The translations under genes and the position numbers were made by a program. This document shows, one piece after another, positions 8,687-17,308 of a DNA stretch of 64,000 nt. The stretch covers positions 62,001-126,000 of the forward strand of contig JBAOHQ010000014.1 in NCBI GenBank assembly GCA_037045185.1. Reading direction: 5' to 3'. The notes below the pieces were generated by a model. That model made no database searches, was not told where the DNA came from, and worked only from the letters and a program-made list of their open reading frames with translations. The DNA comes from JAKOUY01 sp037045185. Its GTDB lineage: Bacteria > Actinomycetota > Acidimicrobiia > Acidimicrobiales > Ilumatobacteraceae. Every line of letters begins with the position of its first letter. The first letter of the stretch is position 1.

Positions 8687-9529
8687 ATGGCGTTAGCGGA
8701 TGCACGGTTGTTGGATGGCGCCACCGCACTCGTGACGGGCGGTGGCGGGGGGATTGGTGAGGCCATCTCCCTGCTGTTCGCCAGCCACGGGGCGCGGGTC
8801 ATGGTGCTGGAGATCGACGGCGGTCGGGCGGCGGCCACGGTGGCCGAGATCCGCCGCCAGGGTGGCATCGCCGAAGCGCTGGTGGCCGACGCCACCGAGC
8901 CCGCCGCCCCGGCGGCAGCCCGGCGCGCCGTGGAGGCCGCCTTCGGCCCGCTCGACATCCTGGTCAACAACGTCGGCGACTACCGGCCGCGTTCCGGCGA
9001 GTTCGCCACATCCGACCCGGCGAACTGGGACGGCCTGTTTCAGATCAACCTCGGCCACGTCATGCGGATGACCCACGAGTTCCTTCCCGGCATGCTGGAG
9101 CGCAGTTCGGGGACCATCATCAACCTGTCGTCGGTGGAGGGCCTCCGCGGCTACCCGCCTGACCCGGTGTACGGATCGATGAAGGCGGCCGTGGTGCAGT
9201 TCACCAAGTCGCTCGGCGTGCAGGTAGCCGCCCGCGGCGTGCGGGTCAACGGCATCGCCCCCGACGTGACCCAGACCCTGCAGGTGCCCTACGACGCATG
9301 GATCCCGCCCGAGCAGGAACACCTGTGGCCCAGCTGGGTGCCCGCCGGCCGCAAGGCGATGCCCGTCGACCAGGCGATGACCGCGCTCTACCTGGCCAGC
9401 GACCTGAGCCGGATGATCCCGGGACTCACCCTTCCCGTGGATGGCGGCACCGTCGCCGCCGGCGGCTGGTACCTGACCAGCGGCGATGACGGCGGCCCGG
9501 TCAAGTGGACGAATCGCCCGATGATCTGA
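8687..9529 (+). CDS. SDR family oxidoreductase
   Basis: The 280-residue protein starts at ATG 8687 with GGGGGAGG upstream. It has the nucleotide-binding TGGGGGIG, the structural NNVGD, INLSSVEG with the catalytic Ser, and YGSMK with the catalytic Tyr and Lys. The C-terminus GLTLPVDGGTVAAGGWY fits a classical NAD(P)-dependent alcohol or hydroxyacyl-CoA dehydrogenase. An insertion rich in Trp and Pro (about residues 203-220) follows the active site. It lies alone between two repeat regions. The substrate is unknown. Confidence 0.82.
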   Translation: MALADARLLDGATALVTGGGGGIGEAISLLFASHGARVMVLEIDGGRAAATVAEIRRQGGIAEALVADATEPAAPAAARRAVEAAFGPLDILVNNVGDYRPRSGEFATSDPANWDGLFQINLGHVMRMTHEFLPGMLERSSGTIINLSSVEGLRGYPPDPVYGSMKAAVVQFTKSLGVQVAARGVRVNGIAPDVTQTLQVPYDAWIPPEQEHLWPSWVPAGRKAMPVDQAMTALYLASDLSRMIPGLTLPVDGGTVAAGGWYLTSGDDGGPVKWTNRPMI

Positions 9530-9540
9530 GGCCTCGCCGG

Positions 9541-9627
9541 CACGTGATCAGCTGTGGTTGCCTGGCGGACCACGTCTGCTGATCACGTCTGCTGATCACG
9601 TGCGGTGATCACGTGCGGCTGATCACG
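9541..9627. repeat. Short TGATCACG iteron-like array
   Basis: TGATCACG occurs at 9580, 9593, 9606 and 9620, spaced 13, 13 and 14 bp, with an inverted copy (CGTGATCA) at 9543. The array fills most of the 119 bp between the SDR stop and the ATG at 9649. It could be a multi-site operator for the following secreted-protein gene or an expanded short tandem repeat. Confidence 0.6.
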
Positions 9628-9648
9628 TGGGTGTGCGACGATCGGGGG

Positions 9649-10770
9649 ATGGTTCGCCGGGGCCTCGTCGGGGTGGCGCTGCTTGCCGCGGTCACGGCGA
9701 CCCTCTCCGGGGTGGCCCGCGGCGAGGGCGACTGGCAGCCCATCGAGCTACCTGGTGACCTCCGACCGGCGTCGTTGACCGTGGCGGGCGGCGAGCTCTG
9801 GGTCGGTGGCCGTTCGGCCGGCGAGCGCCCCGGGATGGCCCACGGGTCTGGGACAACCTGGGCCGAGGTGCCCGTCGTCGCCGAGTCGACCTACGCCCGC
9901 CAGGCCGACCTGGTCCATGTGATCGTCGACGGAGGGCACGGCCCGAAGGCGATCGGCATCGCGACGGGCGGTCAGCACCTGCTGCCACGCTGGACCGTGT
10001 GGGCCTGGAATGGATCGGCGCTGATCGAGCAGGACCAGACGTTCGAGACCTTCGGCGGGCTCTCCGCTGGCGGGCTGACCGACATGGCCGCCACCCCAGG
10101 CGGTCCACGCATCCTCGGGGCGTGGAGCCCGCAGAACCGGTACATCGGCACCGCGCTGTGGTCACTGCACGCCAGCACATGGCGACGTGACGAGATCACC
10201 GCGCTGGCCAGTACGAAGATGCTGCAGCAGCTCCCTGCGGCGATGGACACGATGGGTGAGCGGATGGTGATCGTGGGGACCACGTCGCGGTTCGAGCCGG
10301 GCGGCAACCCGATGTCGCAGCAGACGATGTGGCTGGACGTCGGCGGGACCTGGGCGCCGCTGTGGCCCACCGCGCCCACCGCAACGTCGAACGGCGTGCT
10401 CAGCGACGTCGCCTGCGAGCCGGGAGCGTGCTGGGCAGTGGGCGGGGCAACCACCGCGCCCGCCGCCCGCTGGCAGCTCACCGTCTACCGGGTCACCGCC
10501 GACGGTGGGGCCGTCGCATCCAGCAGCGAGCCGGTCCCGGACACCGAGTTCAACGTCGCCGACCCGGCACCCGTCGTGGCCATCGGCGGCGGCCGCGTCG
10601 CGGTGCTGGACAACCACGACGGCGCCCTGTGGCTCCGACACCTCGACGGGCAGTGGGTCCGCGGAAACCGGCCGCCGGGCTCGGCGCTCGACGCCGGGCT
10701 GATCGGCGGGACGTTGTACGTGATCCTCGAGCGCGACGGCGTCCGGACGCTGTGGTCGACGCCGATCTGA
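9649..10770 (+). CDS. Exported protein of unknown function, possible beta-propeller
   Basis: The 373-residue protein starts at ATG 9649 with GGGGG upstream. Residues 1 to about 25 form a signal peptide (RRGLVGVALLAAVTATLSGVA). The mature part has repeated short strands with Gly-Gly and Trp motifs (GGELWVGGRS, GACWAVGGATT, DGALWLRHLDG), suggesting a propeller. No catalytic motif is recognisable. The TGATCACG array lies upstream and the stop codon lies inside the site B operator. Confidence 0.55.
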   Translation: MVRRGLVGVALLAAVTATLSGVARGEGDWQPIELPGDLRPASLTVAGGELWVGGRSAGERPGMAHGSGTTWAEVPVVAESTYARQADLVHVIVDGGHGPKAIGIATGGQHLLPRWTVWAWNGSALIEQDQTFETFGGLSAGGLTDMAATPGGPRILGAWSPQNRYIGTALWSLHASTWRRDEITALASTKMLQQLPAAMDTMGERMVIVGTTSRFEPGGNPMSQQTMWLDVGGTWAPLWPTAPTATSNGVLSDVACEPGACWAVGGATTAPAARWQLTVYRVTADGGAVASSSEPVPDTEFNVADPAPVVAIGGGRVAVLDNHDGALWLRHLDGQWVRGNRPPGSALDAGLIGGTLYVILERDGVRTLWSTPI

Positions 10771-10784
10771 CGACTCGTCAGATC
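10764..10784. promoter_or_regulatory. 21-bp perfect palindromic operator (site B)
   Basis: The core CTGACGACTCGTCAG (10767-10781) extends to a perfect palindrome of ten complementary bases on each side of a central C. It is the most symmetric member of the five-site family. It overlaps the stop codon of the secreted-protein gene and lies 20 bp before the GTG of the HMG-CoA-synthase-like gene, where a repressor would block transcription of that operon. Confidence 0.65.
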
Positions 10785-10803
10785 CGCGGGGGCGAGGGGT
10801 AAC

Positions 10804-12193
10804 GTGCTGTCGATGCGCGGCATTCTCGGCTGGTCCACCTACCTCCCCTACCGCCGCCTGGACCGCAGCCAGATCGCCGCATTCGTGGGTCAGGGCGGCG
10901 GCAAGGGCACCCGCACGGTGGCCAGCTACGACGAGGACCCCACCACCATGGCGGCCGCTGCGGCTCGCGGCCTGGGCGCCGTCTCGGCGGACATGCTCCT
11001 GTTCGCCACGGCCAACCCGGCCTACGCCGACAAGACCAACGCCACGGCCATCCACGCCGTCCTGCAACTCGACAGCACCGTGCCGGCGGTGGACCTCGGC
11101 GCCAGCGCCCGGTCGACCCTCGGCGGCCTGCTCCTCGGCGGACGATCCTCTGGCACGGCGCTGCTCACTGCGGCCGACATCCGCGGCGGGCTGGCCGGTT
11201 CGGCCGACGAGGCCGCGGGAGGCGACGCCGGTGTCGCGGTGCTGGTGGGTGACGGCGACGGCGTGGTCGCCGAGATCGTCGCCACCGCCAGCGTGACCGA
11301 CGAGTTCGTCGACCGCTGGCGAAGCCCCGGAGAGACGCGCACCAAGACCTGGGACGACAAGTTCGCCGAGACCACCTACGGCGCGCTCGGCCGCCGGGCC
11401 TGGAACCAGGCGCTGGCCTCCGCCGGCATCCAGCCGGGTGACGTCAGCGCCGTCGCAGTGTCGGCGCCGGCGACGCGGATCGCCTCGTCGCTGGGGGCCC
11501 GGCTCGGTGTCGCCAAGGTGGTCGACGATCTGGCCGCGACTGTGGGCAACACCGGCTCGGCCCAGCCGCTGCTGATGCTGGCCGCGCTGCTGGAGCAGGC
11601 CGAGCCGGACCAGCTCGTCGCCCTGGTCAGCCTGGCCGACGGTGCCGACGTGATCGTGCTGCGCACCACCGCGGCCATCGCCGCACGGCGCGGCCCCACC
11701 CTCGCCGCCCAGATCGGCAGCGGCGCGCCGCTCCCGTACGGCAAGTTCCTGGCATGGCGCGGGATGATGACCGTCGAGCCGCCGCGCCGCCCGGAACCGG
11801 CGCGGCGTCTCGGCGACCGCGGCGGCCAGGAGCGACTCGTGGAAGTTCGGGTTCGTCGCCGCCAGGGATCCGGCAACGGGGGCGATCCACATGCCGCCCC
11901 AGCGAGTCTCGGCCGACGGTGAGCGCACCGACGGGATGCTGCCGCAGCCGATGAGCGCCACCCAGGGGACCGTGGCAACCTTCACGGTGGACCGGATGGC
12001 CTACAGCCCCAGCCCGCCGGTGGTGTTCGCCGTGGTCGACTTCGACGGAGGCGGCCGGCTGCCCATCGAACTGTGCGACGTGGACGCCGCCGACGTCAGC
12101 ATCGGCATGCGCGTCGAGCCCACGTTCCGCCGGCTGTTCGTCCAGGACGGCATCCCCAACTACTTCTGGAAAGCGAGGCCGGTGCGTGGCTAG
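10804..12193 (+). pseudogene. HMG-CoA-synthase-like/OB-fold (DUF35) fusion, frameshifted
   Basis: The N-terminal ~330 residues resemble the HMG-CoA synthase/KAS III-like thiolase fold (GILGWSTYLPYRRLDRSQI, then AVAVSAPATRIASSLGARLG). The C-terminal part, in the +1 frame, is an OB-fold domain (VATFTVDRMAYSPSPPVVFA, DVSIGMRVEPTFRRL). Reading CCG GCG CGG then skipping C11806 to GTC TCG restores one 462-residue frame, including WKFGFVAARDP between the halves. So a one-base insertion breaks the gene. GAGGGG precedes GTG 10804; ATG 10813 is an alternative start. It overlaps the downstream thiolase start and is probably part of the same complex. Confidence 0.72.
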
Positions 12194-13385
12194 TCACGGG
12201 ATCAAGGACCGCGTCGCCATCGTCGGGATGGGCTGCACGAACTTCGTCGAGCACTGGGACCTCGGTCTCGACGACCTCGTGGTCGAGGCCGCCAACCAGT
12301 GCTACGAGTCGGCCGGCATCGACAAGGCCGACGTCGACGCCTACTGGCTGGGTACCGCCCAGGGCGGGATGAGCGGCATCACCCTGGCCCGCCCGCTGCA
12401 GCTGCGCGGCAAGCCCGTCACCCGGGTGGAGAACTACTGCGCCACCGGCAGCGAGGCCCTGCGCCAGGCGTGCTATGCCGTGGCCAGCGGGGCCTACGAC
12501 ACGGCCATGGCGCTCGGCGTGGAGAAGGTGAAGGACAGCGGGTTCCAGGGGCTCAACGCCCACCCCGTGCCCAACGACGGCACCGGGCGGACGCTGACCG
12601 CGGCGGCGATGTTTAGCATGGTTGCCCCGGCGTACGGCAATCGCTACGGGGTGGACGCGCCGACGATGCGCCAAGCGATGGCCCATGTGGCCTGGAAGAA
12701 CCACCAGAACGGCGCCAAGAACAGCCGGGCCCAGTTCCGCAAGGCGGTCTCGGTGGAAACCATCGTCAATTCCCCGAAGCTGGCCGGTGACCTCGGCGTA
12801 TTCGACTGTGCCGGGGTCGCCGACGGCGCCGCCGCGGCCATCGTCTGCCGGGCCGAGGACGCCCACCGCTACACCGACCGGCCGCTGTACGTGAAGGCCC
12901 TGTCGTTCGTGGCCGGCAACGGGTCGGGTGTGTCCGACCCGGCGTACGACTACACCACGTTCCCGGAGATCGCCGAGTGCGCGGCCGACGCCTACCAGCA
13001 GGCGGGGGTCACCGATCCGGCGGCGCAGATCGCCCTCGCCGAGGTGCACGACTGCTTCACGATCACCGAACTGGTGCTGATGGAGGATCTCGGGTTCAGC
13101 GCCCGTGGCGCCGCCTGGCGCGACGAGCTCGCCGGGCGCTTCGACCTCGACGGTGATCTACCGGTCAACCCCGACGGCGGGTTGAAGTCGTTCGGCCACC
13201 CCACCGGGGCCTCCGGGCTGCGGATGATGTTCGAGGCCTGGCTGCAGTTGCGCGGTGAGGCCGGTGAGCGCCAGATTCCCGGCCTTGACCAGCGCGAGCG
13301 GGCCCTGGCGTTGACCCACAACCTCGGTGGGTACCCGGGGGAGATGGTCAGCTTCGTCTCGATCCTCGGCCGCGACCTCGGCTGA
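12186..13385 (+). CDS. SCP2-type thiolase / lipid-transfer protein (Ltp-like)
   Basis: The 399-residue protein starts at GTG 12186, inside the end of the previous gene. The nucleophile Cys85 is visible in RVENYCATGSEALRQ. The His motif is kept in SFGHPTGASGLRMM and a further Cys-containing loop in EVHDCFTITELVL. It belongs to the SCP2-thiolase group used in steroid side-chain and ring cleavage. Because its Cys and His are intact, it should be a true thiolase, with the preceding OB-fold domain as possible partner. Confidence 0.83.
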   Translation: MASHGIKDRVAIVGMGCTNFVEHWDLGLDDLVVEAANQCYESAGIDKADVDAYWLGTAQGGMSGITLARPLQLRGKPVTRVENYCATGSEALRQACYAVASGAYDTAMALGVEKVKDSGFQGLNAHPVPNDGTGRTLTAAAMFSMVAPAYGNRYGVDAPTMRQAMAHVAWKNHQNGAKNSRAQFRKAVSVETIVNSPKLAGDLGVFDCAGVADGAAAAIVCRAEDAHRYTDRPLYVKALSFVAGNGSGVSDPAYDYTTFPEIAECAADAYQQAGVTDPAAQIALAEVHDCFTITELVLMEDLGFSARGAAWRDELAGRFDLDGDLPVNPDGGLKSFGHPTGASGLRMMFEAWLQLRGEAGERQIPGLDQRERALALTHNLGGYPGEMVSFVSILGRDLG

Positions 13386-13387
13386 CC

Positions 13388-13822
13388 GTGGCGGACACCC
13401 GGCCCTACCCCGACTCGGATCGTGTCCGGGCCGCGGTCCTCGGCCACGTGGACGCCTGGAACGCGCAGGATCGGGCTCGCTGGGTCGACCTGTGGACCGA
13501 CGACGTCACCTTCGACGATCCCGTCGGGGCGCCCACCAAGCGCGGCCGCCGGGCGGTGGAGCTGAGTTGGGACCGCTCGCATCGCCCGGGGCGGCGGTGG
13601 ATCCTCGAGCCGCAGCGGATCATCGTGGGTGGCGACGAGGCCGCCGTGGTGATGCACAACCACGGCACCGTGGACGGGGCGCGCACGCTGGTCGTGGGCG
13701 TGGAGATCTACCGGGTGGCGCCCGACGGGCGGATCGCCGCCGTGCGGGCCTACTTCGAGCCACCCGCCGACGTCGCCCTCGACGACTACTTCACCGTGAC
13801 CGGTCAGGGAGAGCAAGGTTGA
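13388..13822 (+). CDS. SnoaL-like (NTF2-fold) protein
   Basis: The 144-residue protein starts at GTG 13388, two bases after the thiolase stop. It has the cone-shaped NTF2/SnoaL pattern: VLGHVDAWNAQDRARWVDLW, TDDVTFDDPVGAP, and C-terminal AVRAYFEPPADV. The family includes ketosteroid isomerases, hydratases and non-enzymatic binding proteins. In a steroid-type operon an isomerase or carrier role is plausible but not shown. Confidence 0.75.
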   Translation: MADTRPYPDSDRVRAAVLGHVDAWNAQDRARWVDLWTDDVTFDDPVGAPTKRGRRAVELSWDRSHRPGRRWILEPQRIIVGGDEAAVVMHNHGTVDGARTLVVGVEIYRVAPDGRIAAVRAYFEPPADVALDDYFTVTGQGEQG

Positions 13823-13866
13823 CAGCCTTCACATAACTGTGTTAACTGAACACCGTTACGCTAACG
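13819..13866 (+). promoter_or_regulatory. Promoter with two inverted repeats before mmpL
   Basis: TTGACA at 13819-13824 is followed after 17 bp by TTAACT (13842-13847), a plausible -35/-10 pair. The perfect repeat GTGTT-AACTG-AACAC (13839-13853) covers the -10, and directly beside it lies CGTTA-CGC-TAACG (13854-13866). AGGAG at 13873 precedes the mmpL ATG. The TetR gene at the end of this two-gene operon is the obvious candidate repressor. This part is inference. Confidence 0.45.
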
Positions 13867-13882
13867 ACGTTCAGGAGTCACC

Positions 13883-16201
13883 ATGTTCAATCGCATCGCC
13901 GCCCTGGTCACCCGCCACCGCCGGTTGATCGTCGTCCTGGCCATCATCGCCTTCGCCGTGTCCGGCGGGCTGGGCGGTGGCGTCGCCGCCAAGCTGTCGA
14001 CCGGCGGCTTCGACGCCACCGACTCCCCCTCGTTCCGGGCCCAGTCGGTGCTCACCGAGAAGTTCGGCACCGGTTCGCCGAACGTCATCCTGCTGATCAC
14101 CGCCCGCTCGGCGACGGTGGACGACCCGGCAGTGGCCGCAGCGGCCAGCGAGTTGGCCGGGAGGCTGCAGACCGAGCAGTTCGAGGGCCTGACGATGGCC
14201 GAGGTCATCTCCTACTGGAGCCTGCCGCCGGGGAACCCGCTGGCATCCACCGACCACACCAAGGGTCTCATCCTGGCCAGGTTCCCCGATGACGACGCCA
14301 CGCTGGTCGACTTCTCGGCCACGCTCAAGGATCGCTACGTCACCGACGCGGCCTCGCCGATCACCGTCCAGATCGGTGGCGACGGCCCGCTGTTCGACGA
14401 AGTCAACCTGACGGTCGAAAAGGACCTGCTGCGCGCCGAGCTGATCGCCATCCCGATCACCCTGTTCCTGCTGCTGTTCATCTTCCGCGGCGTCGTCGCG
14501 GCGCTGCTGCCGCTGATGGTCGGCGGCCTATCGGTGGTGGGCACGTTCCTGGTCCTGCTCGTCGTCAACTCGTTCACCCCGGTGTCGGTGTTCGCCCTCA
14601 ACCTCACCACGGCGATGGGGCTCGGATTGGCCATCGACTACTCGCTGTTCATCGTCAGCAGGTACCGAGAAGAGCTCATGCGCTACGAGCCGCACACGGC
14701 GGTCCGGCGCACCGTGCTCACTGCCGGGCGTACCGTGGTGTTCAGCGCCGGCACGGTGGCAGCCTCCCTGCTCGCCCTGCTGGTCTTCGATCTGGCGTTC
14801 CTGCGCAGCTTTGCCTACGCCGGCGTGGCCGTGTCACTGCTCGCCGGCCTGTACGCCGTCGTGGTACTCCCGGCGGTGCTGGCGATGCTCGGCCGGCGGG
14901 TGGACGCCTGGCCCGTCGGTCGCCGGCGGCGTGCCACCGCGGACCCGACCACGGGTCCCTGGCACCGCCTCGCCGTGTTCGTCATGCGTCGGCCCATCCC
15001 CATCGTCGCCGGCGTGCTGATGCTGCTGCTGTTCCTCGGCGCCCCGTCGCTGGGGCTCAAGCTGGGCCTCCCCGATGATCGCGTCCTGCCCACCGACTCA
15101 CCCACCCGCCTGGTGCACGACGCGATCCGGACCGAGTTCGGATCGGAAGAGGCCGGCGCCGCCACGGTGGTCATCTCCGCCGCCGGGACCCCTGCGGCGC
15201 GCGCCGAGGCCGTCGCCGCCTTCGCCGCCCAACTGGCCGCCGTGTCCAACGTGGCCCGCGTCGACAGCGAGGTGGGCATCTTCTGCGGATCCACCGGCGC
15301 CGTCGGCGGGTCCGCCTGCCAGCCGGGCGCCCTGCTCGTACCGGCACAAGCCAACCCCACGCTCACCGGCAGGTTCTCCCGCCCCGACGACACCTACTTC
15401 AGCGTCGTGCCGTCGATCGATCCGCACTCCGATGCCGGCGAGGCGCTGGTCCGTGATCTGCGCGGCCTGACCTCGCCGATCCCCGGCACCGAGACGGTGG
15501 TAGGTGGTCCGTCTGCCCAACTGGTGGACGCCAAGCACTCGATCTACAGCACCCTGCCCGTCGCCCTGGCGATCATCGCCGTGATCACCTTCGTGCTGCT
15601 GTTCATGATGTTCGGCAGCATCCTCGTGCCGGTGAAGGCGCTGGCGCTGAACATCCTCAGCCTGTCGGCCACCTTCGGGGCGATGGTCTGGGTGTTCCAG
15701 GACGGCCACGCCAGCGGGCTGCTGAACTTCACGGCCACCGGCTCGCTCTCGGCGGTGATCCCGGTGCTGATGTTCTGCGTGGCCTTCGGGCTGTCGATGG
15801 ACTACGAGGTGTTCTTGCTGTCACGCATCAAGGAAGAGCACGACCACGGCGCCGACAACGTCTCCGCAGTGGCCCACGGATTGGAGCGCACCGGGCGCAT
15901 CGTCACCGCTGCCGCCCTGCTGATGAGCGTCATCTTCCTGGCCTTCGCCACGAGCCACGTCAGCTTCATCAAGCTGTTCGGAGTGGGGCTGACCTTGGCG
16001 GTCCTGCTGGATGCGTTCATCATCCGCGGCACGCTGGTGCCCGCCTTCATGCGCCTGGCCGGCGACGCCAACTGGTGGGCGCCCGCCCCGCTGCGCCGGT
16101 TCTATGCCCGGTACGGGATCAGCGAGCACGTCACCCTGCCAGACGATCAACCGGTCGGATCCGGCGAGCCGGACACCTCCCGTGTCAAAGTAGACGCATG
16201 A
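13883..16201 (+). CDS. MmpL/RND-family lipid transporter
   Basis: The 772-residue membrane protein has two RND halves. Each starts with a helix and a large periplasmic loop, followed by helix clusters. The proton-relay Asp-Tyr pairs are visible in GLGLAIDYSLFIVSRYREE and FGLSMDYEVFLLSRIKEEH, as in MmpL3-type exporters. It should move lipids or hydrophobic compounds using proton motive force. It overlaps the TetR start by 4 bp, so exporter and regulator are coexpressed. The substrate is unknown. Confidence 0.9.
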   Translation: MFNRIAALVTRHRRLIVVLAIIAFAVSGGLGGGVAAKLSTGGFDATDSPSFRAQSVLTEKFGTGSPNVILLITARSATVDDPAVAAAASELAGRLQTEQFEGLTMAEVISYWSLPPGNPLASTDHTKGLILARFPDDDATLVDFSATLKDRYVTDAASPITVQIGGDGPLFDEVNLTVEKDLLRAELIAIPITLFLLLFIFRGVVAALLPLMVGGLSVVGTFLVLLVVNSFTPVSVFALNLTTAMGLGLAIDYSLFIVSRYREELMRYEPHTAVRRTVLTAGRTVVFSAGTVAASLLALLVFDLAFLRSFAYAGVAVSLLAGLYAVVVLPAVLAMLGRRVDAWPVGRRRRATADPTTGPWHRLAVFVMRRPIPIVAGVLMLLLFLGAPSLGLKLGLPDDRVLPTDSPTRLVHDAIRTEFGSEEAGAATVVISAAGTPAARAEAVAAFAAQLAAVSNVARVDSEVGIFCGSTGAVGGSACQPGALLVPAQANPTLTGRFSRPDDTYFSVVPSIDPHSDAGEALVRDLRGLTSPIPGTETVVGGPSAQLVDAKHSIYSTLPVALAIIAVITFVLLFMMFGSILVPVKALALNILSLSATFGAMVWVFQDGHASGLLNFTATGSLSAVIPVLMFCVAFGLSMDYEVFLLSRIKEEHDHGADNVSAVAHGLERTGRIVTAAALLMSVIFLAFATSHVSFIKLFGVGLTLAVLLDAFIIRGTLVPAFMRLAGDANWWAPAPLRRFYARYGISEHVTLPDDQPVGSGEPDTSRVKVDA

Positions 16202-16842
16202 GTCTGTCCGATCTCGCCGCCGCGCCGCAGCCAAGCCGCGCCAAGCGAGGCGAGGGTGACCGGACGCGAGAGGCAATCCTGCGGGCCGCCGAGGATCTGC
16301 TGACCGAGTCCGGCTCCGAGTCGGCCGTGAACATCCGGGCCGTGGCCGAGCGGGTCGGCCTGACCCCACCGGCGATCTACCGCTACTTCGCCGACAAGGA
16401 CCACCTGATGTTCGAGGTCTGCGGCGTGCACTTCGACGCCCTCGAGGATCTCGTGATCAGTCCCGTCCTGGCCTCCACCGACGATCCGGTGGAGGCCCTG
16501 CGACGAATCGGCGAGGGGTACGTGCGCTTCGGCATGGAGAACCCGGAGCACTACCGGATCATGTTCATGCGCCACCACGACCACACCCCCGAGCAGTACG
16601 CCGACGACCGGGTCCTGGAGCGTGGCTCGTTCGCCTCGATGATCAGCCTGATCGGGCGGGGCATCGAGAGCGGCGCGCTTCGCCAGGACATCGATCCTGC
16701 GTGCGTCACCTGGGCGCTGTGGTCGGCCCTCCACGGCCTGGTCGCCCTGCTGGTGTCCAAGCCGAACATGCCCGGCCCGCCGGTGCAGGACCGCATCGAC
16801 GCGCTGCTCGAGATCCTGATGACGGGCGCATTGCCCCGCTGA
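16198..16842 (+). CDS. TetR family transcriptional regulator
   Basis: The 214-residue protein starts at ATG 16198, overlapping the mmpL stop (ATGA). The helix-turn-helix lies at about residues 20-66 (TREAILRAAEDLLTESG, then VGLTPPAIYRYFADKDHLM). The C-terminal domain (PVEALRRIGEGYVRFGMENP) resembles the TetR_C group with a hydrophobic ligand pocket. It probably represses its own mmpL operon through the inverted repeats at 13839-13866. Whether it also binds the CTGAC-N5-GTCAG sites is open. Confidence 0.88.
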   Translation: MSLSDLAAAPQPSRAKRGEGDRTREAILRAAEDLLTESGSESAVNIRAVAERVGLTPPAIYRYFADKDHLMFEVCGVHFDALEDLVISPVLASTDDPVEALRRIGEGYVRFGMENPEHYRIMFMRHHDHTPEQYADDRVLERGSFASMISLIGRGIESGALRQDIDPACVTWALWSALHGLVALLVSKPNMPGPPVQDRIDALLEILMTGALPR

Positions 16843-16876
16843 TCCTCGGGCACGCGGCGAGCGGTACGGTGCCGTC

Positions 16877-17308
16877 GTGACCGACGCGACAGACCACACC
16901 ATCGACCGCACCGCTGACCGCCTGGCCATCCAGGAGACCCTCAACCGCTACATCTGGGGCATGGCCGATCGTGACTACGACGCCTGGCTGGCGTGCTTCA
17001 CCACCGGCGGCACCGTGGACTACACCTCGGCCGGCGGGCCAGCCGCGCCCGCCGCCCTGGCCAAGGACTGGCTGGCCGCGGCGGCGACGATGTTCGACGT
17101 GATGATCAGTCACGGAGGCAACGTCGTGGTCGACTTCACCGGTGACGACGAGGCCGACGTGCGCTCGATCTACAAGGTGGTGATGCGCATCCCCGGCGAC
17201 CCGCCCACCTACATGGAGGCCTGCGGTGACTACCGCGACCGGCTGGAGCGCACGGTCGCCGGGTGGCGCATCGCCCACCGCCACGAGAACATCCTCTACC
17301 TGCGCTAG
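16877..17308 (+). CDS. SnoaL-like domain protein (SnoaL_4 type)
   Basis: The 143-residue protein starts at GTG 16877. It has the NTF2-like N-terminus DRLAIQETLNRYIWGMADRD, a strand with the pocket DYDAWLACFTTGG, and a C-terminal GDYRDRLERTVAGWRIAHR. Such proteins include dehydratases, isomerases and subunits of ring hydroxylases. Its TAG stop shares two bases with the stop of the convergent F420 oxidoreductase. Confidence 0.75.
   Translation: MTDATDHTIDRTADRLAIQETLNRYIWGMADRDYDAWLACFTTGGTVDYTSAGGPAAPAALAKDWLAAAATMFDVMISHGGNVVVDFTGDDEADVRSIYKVVMRIPGDPPTYMEACGDYRDRLERTVAGWRIAHRHENILYLR

Noticed and set aside
13830..13866. KstR-type operator (TnnAACnnGTTnnA) before mmpL
   Set aside because: The AAC and GTT halves are spaced three rather than two bases apart, and the region is better described by two other perfect repeats.
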